This document shows positions 1-5,598 of a stretch of 5,598 nucleotides of DNA, in pieces (position 1 is the stretch's first letter; each line of letters starts with the position of its first letter). Source of the DNA: Alphaproteobacteria bacterium (lineage in GTDB: Bacteria; Pseudomonadota; Alphaproteobacteria; Rickettsiales; UBA8987); contig DQGZ01000202.1 in the NCBI GenBank assembly GCA_003531345.1, positions 1 through 5,598 of the forward strand, given 5' to 3'. The translations under genes were made by a program, and so were the position numbers. The notes below the pieces were generated by a model, which did no database searches, was not told the origin of the DNA, and saw only the letters and a program-made list of their open reading frames with translations.

Positions 1-523
1 TTGGTTCTTTAACCTGAGCACGTACATTAAAAACCCTGCCTGAGAAATCTCTTTTGTGCCACAGATGTTCGCGTAACATATTAGACTGCCACATTAAATG
101 GTTCATCGTAGTTTTTTTTACCACTAAAGGTTCACCAGTTGAACCCGAAGTTTTTGCTAAACCAACAGGAAGGTGAGACTTTGGAATTTCGGTGCAGTGA
201 ATAGCATCTCCTGCCTGTTGAATGTCACGGCGGGTAAGAATTGGTAATTTTCTAAAGCCTTTGGGGGTGCATATATCTGTCGTTGTTAAGCCAGACTGTT
301 TTAAGCGATTAGCAAAATGCGGTGAGTATTTTTCAGAATGTTCAACCAGTTTTGCCAGTTGTTCATATTGGCGTTTTTCAAGTATTTTTGCTGGCAGCCA
401 TTGTGACATATCAAGCTGGTTCATCATATTGGCAAGAACGGCAGAAACGCCAACAGGCACAGGCGGCCACGTAACCCCCTCAATACGGCTTTTTACATTC
501 ATCAATATTTCATTATCACTCAT
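1..523 (-). CDS. PaaK/CapK-like adenylate-forming enzyme (N-terminal part, cut by left edge)
   Basis: Only the first 174 codons are in the window; the 3' end lies beyond base 1. The reverse-strand protein shows the layout of the phenylacetate-CoA ligase/CapK family: a helical N-terminal part, then KLPILTRRDI (residues 92-101) and the phosphate-binding loop TSGSTGEP (125-132), which grips ATP in acyl-adenylating enzymes. Members are usually over 400 residues, so roughly 40 percent is seen. The family activates a carboxylic acid as acyl-AMP and often passes it to CoA or another acceptor; the substrate here cannot be read. It lies 14 bases downstream of the leftward ATP-grasp gene and is probably co-transcribed with it. 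I chose ATG at 523; an in-frame ATG at 532 would add MLK. Neither has a clear Shine-Dalgarno, so translation may be coupled to the gene before it. Confidence 0.85.
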   Translation of the reverse strand, partial: MSDNEILMNVKSRIEGVTWPPVPVGVSAVLANMMNQLDMSQWLPAKILEKRQYEQLAKLVEHSEKYSPHFANRLKQSGLTTTDICTPKGFRKLPILTRRDIQQAGDAIHCTEIPKSHLPVGLAKTSGSTGEPLVVKKTTMNHLMWQSNMLREHLWHKRDFSGRVFNVRAQVKEP

Positions 524-524
524 T

Positions 525-550
525 TTAAGCATTCGTATTAAGCATTCGTA
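525..550. repeat. Perfect 13-bp tandem duplication across a gene junction
   Basis: TTAAGCATTCGTA occurs twice without a gap (525-537 and 538-550). On the reverse strand the 538-550 copy holds the last codons and TAA stop of the ATP-grasp gene. The 525-537 copy forms most of the spacer before the PaaK-like gene, including its alternative ATG at 532-530. With one copy the two genes would be nearly abutting or would overlap by a few bases, so this looks like a recent slippage duplication. Confidence 0.9.
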
Positions 551-1566
551 CTTTTATTAACTTTTTCTAAAATGCAGTTATTTAAAGCTGCTATTATATT
601 ATTTCTTATTATCTGCATATAAGGAAAATTCTTGAAGTTAACTGCCATAAATGGGTTTTGTGCGGGGTTTATTTCAAATATCAGTATATTACCATCTGCT
701 CTTATGCTAAAATCAAATCCCAGATAATCAAGCCCGATGCGTTGATATATCTTCATCATGGAATTTAACGCTTCTGGTGCTATCATTTTCCTGAAATTCT
801 TTAAAAAATGTATCTCTCTGGCTTTTGCTAACTTATTATTTGCCATATAGGTTTCGTGCAGGTTGCCGTGTACCATCCATGATTCCCCAGTCATAAAGTG
901 CCTTGGGTAAAACTGCCCACCAATTATCACCAGCCTTGCTTTGTGGTAAAGATTTTCAGGGGTTTTATAATCCACAAATTCTGTCAGATAAAACTCTGAG
1001 CCATCATAAGCATATTGTTCAAGTAATTTAGTTTTTTCCTTACTGTCTATCAGTAATAAATTCTTGCTTTCATGTGAACCGCATGGGCGGATAAGAAATG
1101 GTGCTCGCAGCTCATTTTCTTTTGCGAGTCTGAGAACATCTTTTGCGCTGTCAGGCTTTATCCTGACAACTTTTGGTACATAAAGCCCAGGCATTTTATT
1201 AAATTGCTGGTATATTTTATCTCTAGTGGTCAGCCCGATTTTTGACGGGTCATTGAATATGGGTATATGCGGGTGGGTTTTCTTAACTGAATTGGTTATA
1301 TGTATAACCTTTTTCAAACTATTTTCAGTACCGTCCTTATCAGTGATGCAGTTCACTATTATATCTGTTTTCTTTATCAGTCTGGGTAAAGGCGCAGTTC
1401 CAGCTATAAGTATACTATTCTTATTTTTTTGTGGTAATTGAACGTAATTATGAAACTCCGCATTGCCCAGTATATTATAAGAAATATTGCCAGTTTTATT
1501 ATTGCCAGAAACTTTCACCATTCCATTGTCAGGTAAGCCAAGTAAAAATGTAGCCTTGAATGTCAT
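538..1566 (-). CDS. ATP-grasp domain ligase-like protein (leftward paralog)
   Basis: A complete 342-residue protein, predicted soluble, with no signal peptide or membrane segment. The C-terminal half has ATP-grasp features: LTEFVDYK (194-201, hinge region), KARLVIIGG (209-217), and a metal-binding end with D285 in GFDFSI and E298/N300 in IFEIN. ATP-grasp enzymes activate a carboxylate as acyl-phosphate and usually join it to an amine. The N-terminal half (for example DIIVNC, 68-73) would be the preceding substrate-side domain. It aligns along nearly all of its length with the divergent gene at 1721: VNC..D.D, VPK, EFVD-K, KAR, IGG, RH, W..HG and FEIN are shared, so the two are paralogs. The start at 1566 is supported by a GGAG Shine-Dalgarno 5 bases upstream. 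It probably leads an operon with the PaaK-like gene. The exact subfamily and substrate are not recognised. Confidence 0.85.
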   Translation of the reverse strand: MTFKATFLLGLPDNGMVKVSGNNKTGNISYNILGNAEFHNYVQLPQKNKNSILIAGTAPLPRLIKKTDIIVNCITDKDGTENSLKKVIHITNSVKKTHPHIPIFNDPSKIGLTTRDKIYQQFNKMPGLYVPKVVRIKPDSAKDVLRLAKENELRAPFLIRPCGSHESKNLLLIDSKEKTKLLEQYAYDGSEFYLTEFVDYKTPENLYHKARLVIIGGQFYPRHFMTGESWMVHGNLHETYMANNKLAKAREIHFLKNFRKMIAPEALNSMMKIYQRIGLDYLGFDFSIRADGNILIFEINPAQNPFMAVNFKNFPYMQIIRNNIIAALNNCILEKVNKSTNA

Positions 1567-1571
1567 TATAT

Positions 1572-1575
1572 CTCC
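1572..1575 (-). promoter_or_regulatory. Shine-Dalgarno of the leftward ATP-grasp gene
   Basis: GGAG on the reverse strand, with 5 bases between it and the ATG at 1566. This is the clearest ribosome binding site in the divergent gap and fixes that start. Confidence 0.7.
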
Positions 1576-1593
1576 ATCGTTATGCTTCTATGG

Positions 1594-1621
1594 CTTATAT
1601 ATAATTTGCTTGCTTGTGCAA
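1594..1621 (-). promoter_or_regulatory. Candidate leftward promoter
   Basis: On the reverse strand, TTGCAC (1621-1616) is a weak -35 and TATAAG (1599-1594) a good -10, 16 bases apart, inside an A+T-rich stretch. Transcription would begin near 1587, leaving a leader of about 20 bases that contains the GGAG site. The -35 overlaps the left arm of the inverted repeat at 1617-1634, which would allow a bound protein to control it. Only three -35 positions match consensus, so the call is moderate. Confidence 0.45.
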
Positions 1622-1634
1622 ATATCTATTTGCA
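1617..1634. promoter_or_regulatory. Inverted repeat 1, probable operator
   Basis: TGCAAATA-TC-TATTTGCA: two perfect 8-base arms around a 2-base centre, 18 bases in all. This is the size and symmetry of a binding site for a dimeric helix-turn-helix repressor. It overlaps the candidate leftward -35 and sits 2 bases from a second perfect palindrome. No regulator gene is in the window, so the binding protein is unknown. Confidence 0.6.
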
Positions 1635-1636
1635 AT

Positions 1637-1659
1637 ATTATTCAAGCCTCTTGAATAAT
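1637..1659. promoter_or_regulatory. Inverted repeat 2, probable operator
   Basis: The arms ATTATTCAAG and CTTGAATAAT are perfect over 10 bases around a CCT centre. It lies in the middle of the divergent gap. No run of T follows it on either strand and it is not downstream of any gene, so an intrinsic terminator is unlikely; a protein-binding site is the better reading. Its sequence differs from the first repeat, so two different regulators, or one site and a structural element, are possible. Confidence 0.55.
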
Positions 1660-1693
1660 GCCTATTTTAAGATAAGGTAAAGCCCTTTTTAGT

Positions 1694-1699
1694 TATAAC
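1694..1699 (+). promoter_or_regulatory. Weak candidate -10 for the rightward operon
   Basis: TATAAC matches five of six -10 positions and would start transcription about 15 bases before the ATG at 1721. No convincing -35 lies 16-18 bases upstream, which would fit an activated promoter. An alternative pair is TTGCAA (1630-1635) with AATAAT (1654-1659), 18 bases apart, lying across the inverted repeats. The sequence alone does not decide between them. Confidence 0.25.
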
Positions 1700-1720
1700 A
1701 CAAATTTATTAATAGTATCT

Positions 1721-2845
1721 ATGAGTAAGCCAGCAAAAAAAGCCGCAATTAAAACTGATATTAAACAGGCAGAAAAATCAGGTAAAACTTTACCTTCAGC
1801 GCAAGCAGATATAACTGCTAAAAAGGCGCAGAAAAAAATTGTTTATGTAAAAGGTCTTTCTCAGGACAGGGTAGCTAAAGTAGCAAAGATGGACCCATAT
1901 TACCGTAATATGCAGCTACAGATGCCAGGTAATAATAACCTTGAGGGGTTTGGAAGTATTCAGGGTTTTAAAAATATAAATATCTGCTTTAATGGTCAGC
2001 CTTGCCGAATGGAAATTCCAGACATTTTGGTTAACTGCATGGCAGACCCCGACTCGCTAGAAGATAAGTTAAAATATCTTCAAAACATAATACCAAGGCT
2101 AAAGCAGCAAAACCCTGGTTTGAAAATTATAAACCCGCCTGAAGGCGTATTAAAAACAAGGCGTAATGACATAGCAAACCTATTTCAGGGGTTGAAGGCT
2201 ATAGTAGTGCCAAAAGCAATTAAGATAGCGCCAAAGAGCAGGCGAGATTTTATAGAAAAAATAAAAGCAAGTGGCCTTAAAATGCCAGTTATAGTTCGTG
2301 AAGCAGCAGTTCATGGCGGCATAAAACTTACCCTGATCCAGAATTTTAACGAAGAACAGGTTGAACAGCTTGATAAATTTGCGCTAGACGGAAGGGACCA
2401 TTACGTTACTGAATTTGTAGATTTTAAAAGCAAGGATGGTTATTATCGTAAAGCTCGCATAATTATGATAGGTGGTGAGGTCAACCTCAGGCACTTGATA
2501 GTTTCAGAACATTGGAATATTCATGGTAAAAGCCGCGAAATATTTGTAAAAAAGCATCCTCAGCTTGATATTCCATTGGCGAGGGAAGAAAAAAAATTCC
2601 TGCAGGCTGGCAAAGATAATTTCTCTAAGGAAGTTCAGGTTTCATTACAGCAAATATATAAAACACTAGGGCTTGATATTTTTGGTATGGATGTGGGCAT
2701 TTTACCAGGTGGAAAACTTCTGGTTTTTGAGATAAACGCTGCAATGGAATTTTTAGCACTACACATGAAACATGCGCCCTATATAATGGATCAGATAGCG
2801 GTAGTCAGAAGTAATTTCATCAAGCATGTGGCGGGTGAAAAATAG
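1721..2845 (+). CDS. ATP-grasp domain ligase-like protein (rightward paralog)
   Basis: A 374-residue protein and the first gene of the rightward operon. Residues 1 to about 45 are rich in Lys and Ala (AKKAA, AKKAQKK), probably disordered, and absent from the leftward paralog. The middle part carries DILVNC (101-106). The ATP-grasp half has YVTEFVDFK (228-236), KARIIMIGG (244-252), RHL and W..HG (near 257-269), and the Mg-binding set D324 in FGMD with E337/N339 in FEIN. All expected metal ligands are present, so it is probably active as an ATP-dependent carboxylate ligase. From memory, the RHL..S.HW..HG stretch and the FEINAAM end resemble ATP-grasp modules attached to TPR proteins; no TPR is seen here. 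The start at 1721 has no clear Shine-Dalgarno, and M57 would be an alternative that removes the Lys/Ala tail. Substrate unknown. Confidence 0.85.
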   Translation: MSKPAKKAAIKTDIKQAEKSGKTLPSAQADITAKKAQKKIVYVKGLSQDRVAKVAKMDPYYRNMQLQMPGNNNLEGFGSIQGFKNINICFNGQPCRMEIPDILVNCMADPDSLEDKLKYLQNIIPRLKQQNPGLKIINPPEGVLKTRRNDIANLFQGLKAIVVPKAIKIAPKSRRDFIEKIKASGLKMPVIVREAAVHGGIKLTLIQNFNEEQVEQLDKFALDGRDHYVTEFVDFKSKDGYYRKARIIMIGGEVNLRHLIVSEHWNIHGKSREIFVKKHPQLDIPLAREEKKFLQAGKDNFSKEVQVSLQQIYKTLGLDIFGMDVGILPGGKLLVFEINAAMEFLALHMKHAPYIMDQIAVVRSNFIKHVAGEK

Positions 2846-2852
2846 CAGTGTT

Positions 2853-2856
2853 AGGG
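2853..2856 (+). promoter_or_regulatory. Shine-Dalgarno of the dehydrogenase gene
   Basis: AGGG with 6 bases before the ATG at 2863, inside the 17-base gap after the ATP-grasp stop. It supports this start and independent initiation within the operon. Confidence 0.6.
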
Positions 2857-2862
2857 TAAAAA

Positions 2863-3789
2863 ATGAAAGCCTTGATAAAAAATAAAAATGGTTTTGCTGT
2901 TGATACAACTAAAAACCCAAAAATAAATTCTGCTACTGATGTAATAATAAAAGTAGCAATGGCAGGGCTTTGCCGCACAGATGTTTTTGTTGCTGAAGGT
3001 GCTATAAAAAGTAAGGACGAACTGGTGCTGGGGCATGAATTTTCAGGCACTGTTTCTGAAGTTGGAAGGGCTGTTACAAAATTTAAGGCGGGTGACAGAG
3101 TAACGGTAATGCCAGTAATAGCTTGCGGAAAATGTGAGCAATGTAAAACTGATAGCTCCCTATGCCAGAATGTTACTATGCTTGGTGTTAACCATGATGG
3201 TTGCTTTGCAGAATATATATCTGTGCCAGAAAATGTTGTTTACCATTTGCCGGATAATCTGCCATTTAAAGCTGGCGCATATACAGAGCCGCTGGCTGCA
3301 TCACTTGCGGTGATCAAGGTAAATTTACCAAAAAATGGCAAAGGTTTGATATATGGCAAAAACCGCATTGCGGAGCTAACGCGCAGGGTTATGCTTGCCC
3401 ATGGCTACACAGATGTTTTAGTTTATGATGAGCGTGAAGGAGCGCCACTTCATCAGAATTCATATGATTTTATTATTGAAACAATTGCTGATACAAAATC
3501 TATAGAAAAAATAATTGATGCAGTGCGCCCACAGGGTAAAATAATAATCAAAAGCCGTAAATATGAGTTGGTAGGGATAAATTTTGCAAAAATAGTGCGG
3601 AAGGAGATAACGTTTCAAGCAGTGAATTATGGCAATTTTGATGAAACAATTACTTTGATGGCATCTGGCAAGCTGGATTATGAAGATTTGCTAGGGAATG
3701 TATATAATTTTGAGGAGTTTAAAGATATGTTCAAAAACGCCAGAAAAAGTGAGGAAAAAAAAATCTTCCTGTCACCTGAAAAATTATAA
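2863..3789 (+). CDS. Zinc-type medium-chain dehydrogenase/reductase, short form
   Basis: A 308-residue member of the zinc alcohol dehydrogenase superfamily, which moves hydride between an alcohol or polyol and NAD(P). The catalytic-zinc residues are in place: C37 (GLCRTD), H58-E59 (GHEFSG) and E142 (TEPLA). The structural-zinc lobe has C88, C91, C94 and C101 (C-x2-C-x2-C-x6-C). GDRV (78-81) is also typical. The protein is shorter than the usual 340-350 residues. The Rossmann part (from about 157) is unusual: where GxGxxG is expected it reads YGKNRIAEL (164-172), lacking two of the three glycines. Later strands look normal (VLVYDE at 185-190, FIIETI at 203-208, GKIII at 225-229). Either cofactor binding is altered or the enzyme is specialised. 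It sits 17 bases after the ATP-grasp gene and 3 bases before the dioxygenase, so all three are probably one transcript. Substrate not predictable. Confidence 0.85.
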   Translation: MKALIKNKNGFAVDTTKNPKINSATDVIIKVAMAGLCRTDVFVAEGAIKSKDELVLGHEFSGTVSEVGRAVTKFKAGDRVTVMPVIACGKCEQCKTDSSLCQNVTMLGVNHDGCFAEYISVPENVVYHLPDNLPFKAGAYTEPLAASLAVIKVNLPKNGKGLIYGKNRIAELTRRVMLAHGYTDVLVYDEREGAPLHQNSYDFIIETIADTKSIEKIIDAVRPQGKIIIKSRKYELVGINFAKIVRKEITFQAVNYGNFDETITLMASGKLDYEDLLGNVYNFEEFKDMFKNARKSEEKKIFLSPEKL

Positions 3790-3792
3790 TAA

Positions 3793-4731
3793 ATGCTGAA
3801 CAAAAAAAACATAATCTCTGAAAATATTCCTGTTCCGCTGCTTCAACCTCTATCAGCAGCAGACCCTATGTCTATTGATATAAAAAACCTTCATTTTCTT
3901 CTGAGTGAAGAAGGTGCGGTGATATTGCGTAATTTTGACTTTACTCCAGAAATATTAGAGAAGTTCAGTAATTTATTCTGCCATCAGTTCCATACGCCAG
4001 CAACACGCAGCAGTCGCAAAGTAAGTGGTGATAATTACAGTACCGAAGTTTTTCCTCATAATTATACATTACTTGGCCATACGGAGGGCAGTTACCGCCC
4101 AAACCCAACGCCACCTGAAATATGTTTCTTTATGTGTATTACTCCACCGATTGAAAAAGGTGGTGAAACAACATTGGCAGACGGAATAAAATTCCTCGAA
4201 CTGCTTCCACAGGAAGTAAGGAGTAAATTTGAAAAATTTGGTATCACTTATGAAATGTACTGGGAAAAAGAGCGCTGGATGAATGAGTTCTATGTTAATG
4301 ACAAACAATCTTTAGAAAAGTTTTTATCAGGCGTAGAAAGTGTAAAATATAATATAAACCAACATGAGGAATTGCATTTATTCTACACAACATCTGCCAT
4401 TACTAAAAGCCGTTCAGGTAAAAAGGTGTTTGCAACTGCTATCCTCGCCCATCTTCCGCATATCACGCACCCAGAATATATAAATAAAACCACATACTCC
4501 AAACCTTCCAACCGTGTATATTTCGGTGATGGGGAGGAGTTGTCCGATCAGGTCGTCAATCAATTGATAGATATATATGACCAGATAATCTATCCGCACC
4601 GCTGGCAGGAAAGAGATGTTGTAGTGGTGGATAATACCCGCTATCTGCACGGCAGAACAATGACTGAAAAAGATTGCCCCCGCAGCCTAATAAGTCGTTT
4701 TGGGCGTGTTAACCTTACTGAATTTGAGTAA
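3793..4731 (+). CDS. TauD/TfdA-family Fe(II)/2-oxoglutarate dioxygenase, SyrP-like
   Basis: A 312-residue soluble oxygenase that would couple 2-oxoglutarate decarboxylation to oxidation of a substrate, most often hydroxylation. Landmarks: GAVILRNF (41-48) near the N terminus; the iron motif H96-T-E98 in LLGHTEGSY; PPEICFF (107-113) and KGGETTLADG (122-131), typical of the SyrP-like branch; the distal iron ligand H286 in RYLHGR; and R302 in SRFG, placed like the 2-oxoglutarate-binding arginine of TauD. The acidic iron ligand is Glu and is present, which argues for a hydroxylase and not a halogenase, where this residue is Ala or Gly. SyrP-like enzymes often hydroxylate an amino acid or peptidyl residue during natural-product assembly; a similar job here is inference. 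The start follows the dehydrogenase stop by 3 bases with no clear Shine-Dalgarno, suggesting translational coupling. M26 is a later alternative, but family members usually have about 40 residues before GAVILR. Confidence 0.88.
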   Translation: MLNKKNIISENIPVPLLQPLSAADPMSIDIKNLHFLLSEEGAVILRNFDFTPEILEKFSNLFCHQFHTPATRSSRKVSGDNYSTEVFPHNYTLLGHTEGSYRPNPTPPEICFFMCITPPIEKGGETTLADGIKFLELLPQEVRSKFEKFGITYEMYWEKERWMNEFYVNDKQSLEKFLSGVESVKYNINQHEELHLFYTTSAITKSRSGKKVFATAILAHLPHITHPEYINKTTYSKPSNRVYFGDGEELSDQVVNQLIDIYDQIIYPHRWQERDVVVVDNTRYLHGRTMTEKDCPRSLISRFGRVNLTEFE

Positions 4732-4746
4732 AATCATTTCGTGCAA

Positions 4747-5598
4747 TCACCGCCTCGCATTGTGCCGTAGCTTCATATCAGCCAATACACATGCCATCAT
4801 TGCTTCACCGATAGGAACCGCACGGATGCCAACGCATGGGTCATGCCTGCCTTTGGTAATTATAGTTGTGTTGTTACCTTTTTTATCAATAGTTTCCATG
4901 GGGGTTAAAATAGAGCTGGTAGGTTTAACCGCAAACCTAACAATAATTTCCTGACCAGTTGAAATTCCACCTAAAATTCCACCCGCATTATTGCTTAAGA
5001 ATTTTACACCATTAGGGCTTTTGGGGTCTTTACGCATTTTATCGCCATTATGTTCACCACGCATTTGCGCTGCTTCAAAACCATTGCCAATTTCAACTGC
5101 TTTAACTGCATTAATGCTCATCATTGCGGCGGTAAGTTCGGTATCTAACTTGCTATAAATTGGTTCACCCCAACCAACTGGAACACCCTCCGCACGCACT
5201 TCAATAATTGCACCCACTGAAGAACCTTCTTTGCGAACATCTAATAAATACTCCTCAAAAGTTTTTACTGCCTTGGCATCGGGTGAGAAAAATGGGTTTT
5301 TATCTACCTGTTTCCAGTCCCAGTTTTTGGGGTTTATTTTTACTTCACCCATCTGAATTAATGCAGCGCGAACTTTTATTTTATTACCCAGAACTTTTCT
5401 GGCAATTGCACCTGCTGCAACACGGCAAGCTGTTTCCCTTGCGCTTGACCTGCCGCCACCACGATAATCACGAATGCCATATTTCATATGGTAGGTATAA
5501 TCCGCATGGCCAGGGCGAAATTTTTCAGCAACATCACCATAATCTTTGCTGCGTTGATCGGTGTTGTGAATAATTAATGAAATTGGTGTTCCAGTGGT
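4747..5598 (-). CDS. aroC: Chorismate synthase, 5' end cut by right edge
   Basis: Converts 5-enolpyruvylshikimate-3-phosphate to chorismate, the last shared step of aromatic amino acid synthesis, using reduced FMN without net redox change. The reading frame is open to the window edge, giving 283 residues; by comparison with the about 360-residue E. coli AroC, roughly the first 75 are missing. The match is clear throughout: TTGTPISLIIHNTDQRS at the visible start, RPGHADYTY, the signature GGGRSSARETA, NPFF, MSINAVKAVEIG, GGILGGIS, KPTSSI and, near the end, KGRHDPCVGIRAVP. The ATG at 5487 is internal (the M after ADYTYH) and is not the start. It is convergent with the dioxygenase, 15 bases from its stop, with no hairpin terminator between them. 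Most likely an ordinary housekeeping gene bordering the cluster; supply of chorismate to the cluster is possible but unsupported. Confidence 0.97.
   Translation of the reverse strand, partial: TTGTPISLIIHNTDQRSKDYGDVAEKFRPGHADYTYHMKYGIRDYRGGGRSSARETACRVAAGAIARKVLGNKIKVRAALIQMGEVKINPKNWDWKQVDKNPFFSPDAKAVKTFEEYLLDVRKEGSSVGAIIEVRAEGVPVGWGEPIYSKLDTELTAAMMSINAVKAVEIGNGFEAAQMRGEHNGDKMRKDPKSPNGVKFLSNNAGGILGGISTGQEIIVRFAVKPTSSILTPMETIDKKGNNTTIITKGRHDPCVGIRAVPIGEAMMACVLADMKLRHNARR

Noticed and set aside
222..560. Plus-strand open frame of 112 codons
   Set aside because: It lies antisense to the PaaK-like gene and the end of the ATP-grasp gene, has no family features, and the opposite strand gives a clear TSGSTGEP-containing protein.
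1226..1441. Plus-strand frame encoding a hydrophobic peptide
   Set aside because: It is antisense to the leftward ATP-grasp gene. The hydrophobicity comes from reverse-complementing Lys/Asn-rich codons, and no ribosome binding site is evident.
1637..1659. Second palindrome as an intrinsic terminator
   Set aside because: The stem is AT-rich, no T-run follows on either strand, and it lies between two divergent starts, where no transcript needs to end.
1660..1720. Riboswitch or small RNA upstream of the rightward ATP-grasp gene
   Set aside because: Only about 60 AT-rich bases with a weak AAGG/CCTT pairing; too short and unstructured for a known class.
2820..3050. Minus-strand frames over the start of the dehydrogenase
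   Set aside because: They are shadows of a confidently assigned dehydrogenase and have no recognisable domain.
4732..4746. Bidirectional terminator between the dioxygenase and aroC
   Set aside because: The gap is only 15 bases and contains no inverted repeat or T-run.
4700..4954. Plus-strand frame over the gene junction and aroC end
   Set aside because: It overlaps the dioxygenase end and the conserved C terminus of AroC on the opposite strand, with no independent support.
5208..5573. Plus-strand frame of 121 codons
   Set aside because: It is antisense to highly conserved AroC sequence, including the GGGRSSARETA signature.

Overview
The window is AT-rich and densely coded. It probably comes from a proteobacterium. 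The C-terminal part of its chorismate synthase (GGIS-TG, RFAVKPTSSI, GEAMMACVLAD) looks alphaproteobacterial to me, but that is from memory of the family and untested. Coding covers almost everything. The only intergenic gap of note is 154 bases (1567-1720), between two divergently transcribed genes.

Layout. The leftward arm (1566 down to 1) holds an ATP-grasp ligase-like gene followed by the first 174 codons of a PaaK/CapK-type adenylate-forming enzyme, which runs off the left edge. The rightward arm (1721-4731) holds a second ATP-grasp gene paralogous to the first, a short zinc-type medium-chain dehydrogenase, and a SyrP-like TauD/TfdA Fe(II)/2-oxoglutarate dioxygenase, spaced 17 and 3 bases apart like an operon. 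On the right, convergent with this arm and 15 bases away, is chorismate synthase (aroC). It is cut at its 5' end by the window edge and is probably the housekeeping boundary of the locus.

The divergent gap carries two perfect inverted repeats side by side (1617-1634 and 1637-1659). The first overlaps the -35 region of a plausible leftward promoter. They look like operators that could coordinate both arms.

Taken together, two ATP-grasp enzymes (carboxylate-amine ligase fold), an acyl-adenylating enzyme, a dehydrogenase and an amino-acid-hydroxylase-type dioxygenase suggest a small biosynthetic cluster for an amide- or peptide-like metabolite, or for modification of a polymer. The enzyme families are visible in the sequence. 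The product and the order of steps are inference. No precursor peptide, carrier protein, transporter or regulator gene is visible in the window, so the cluster may continue to the left.
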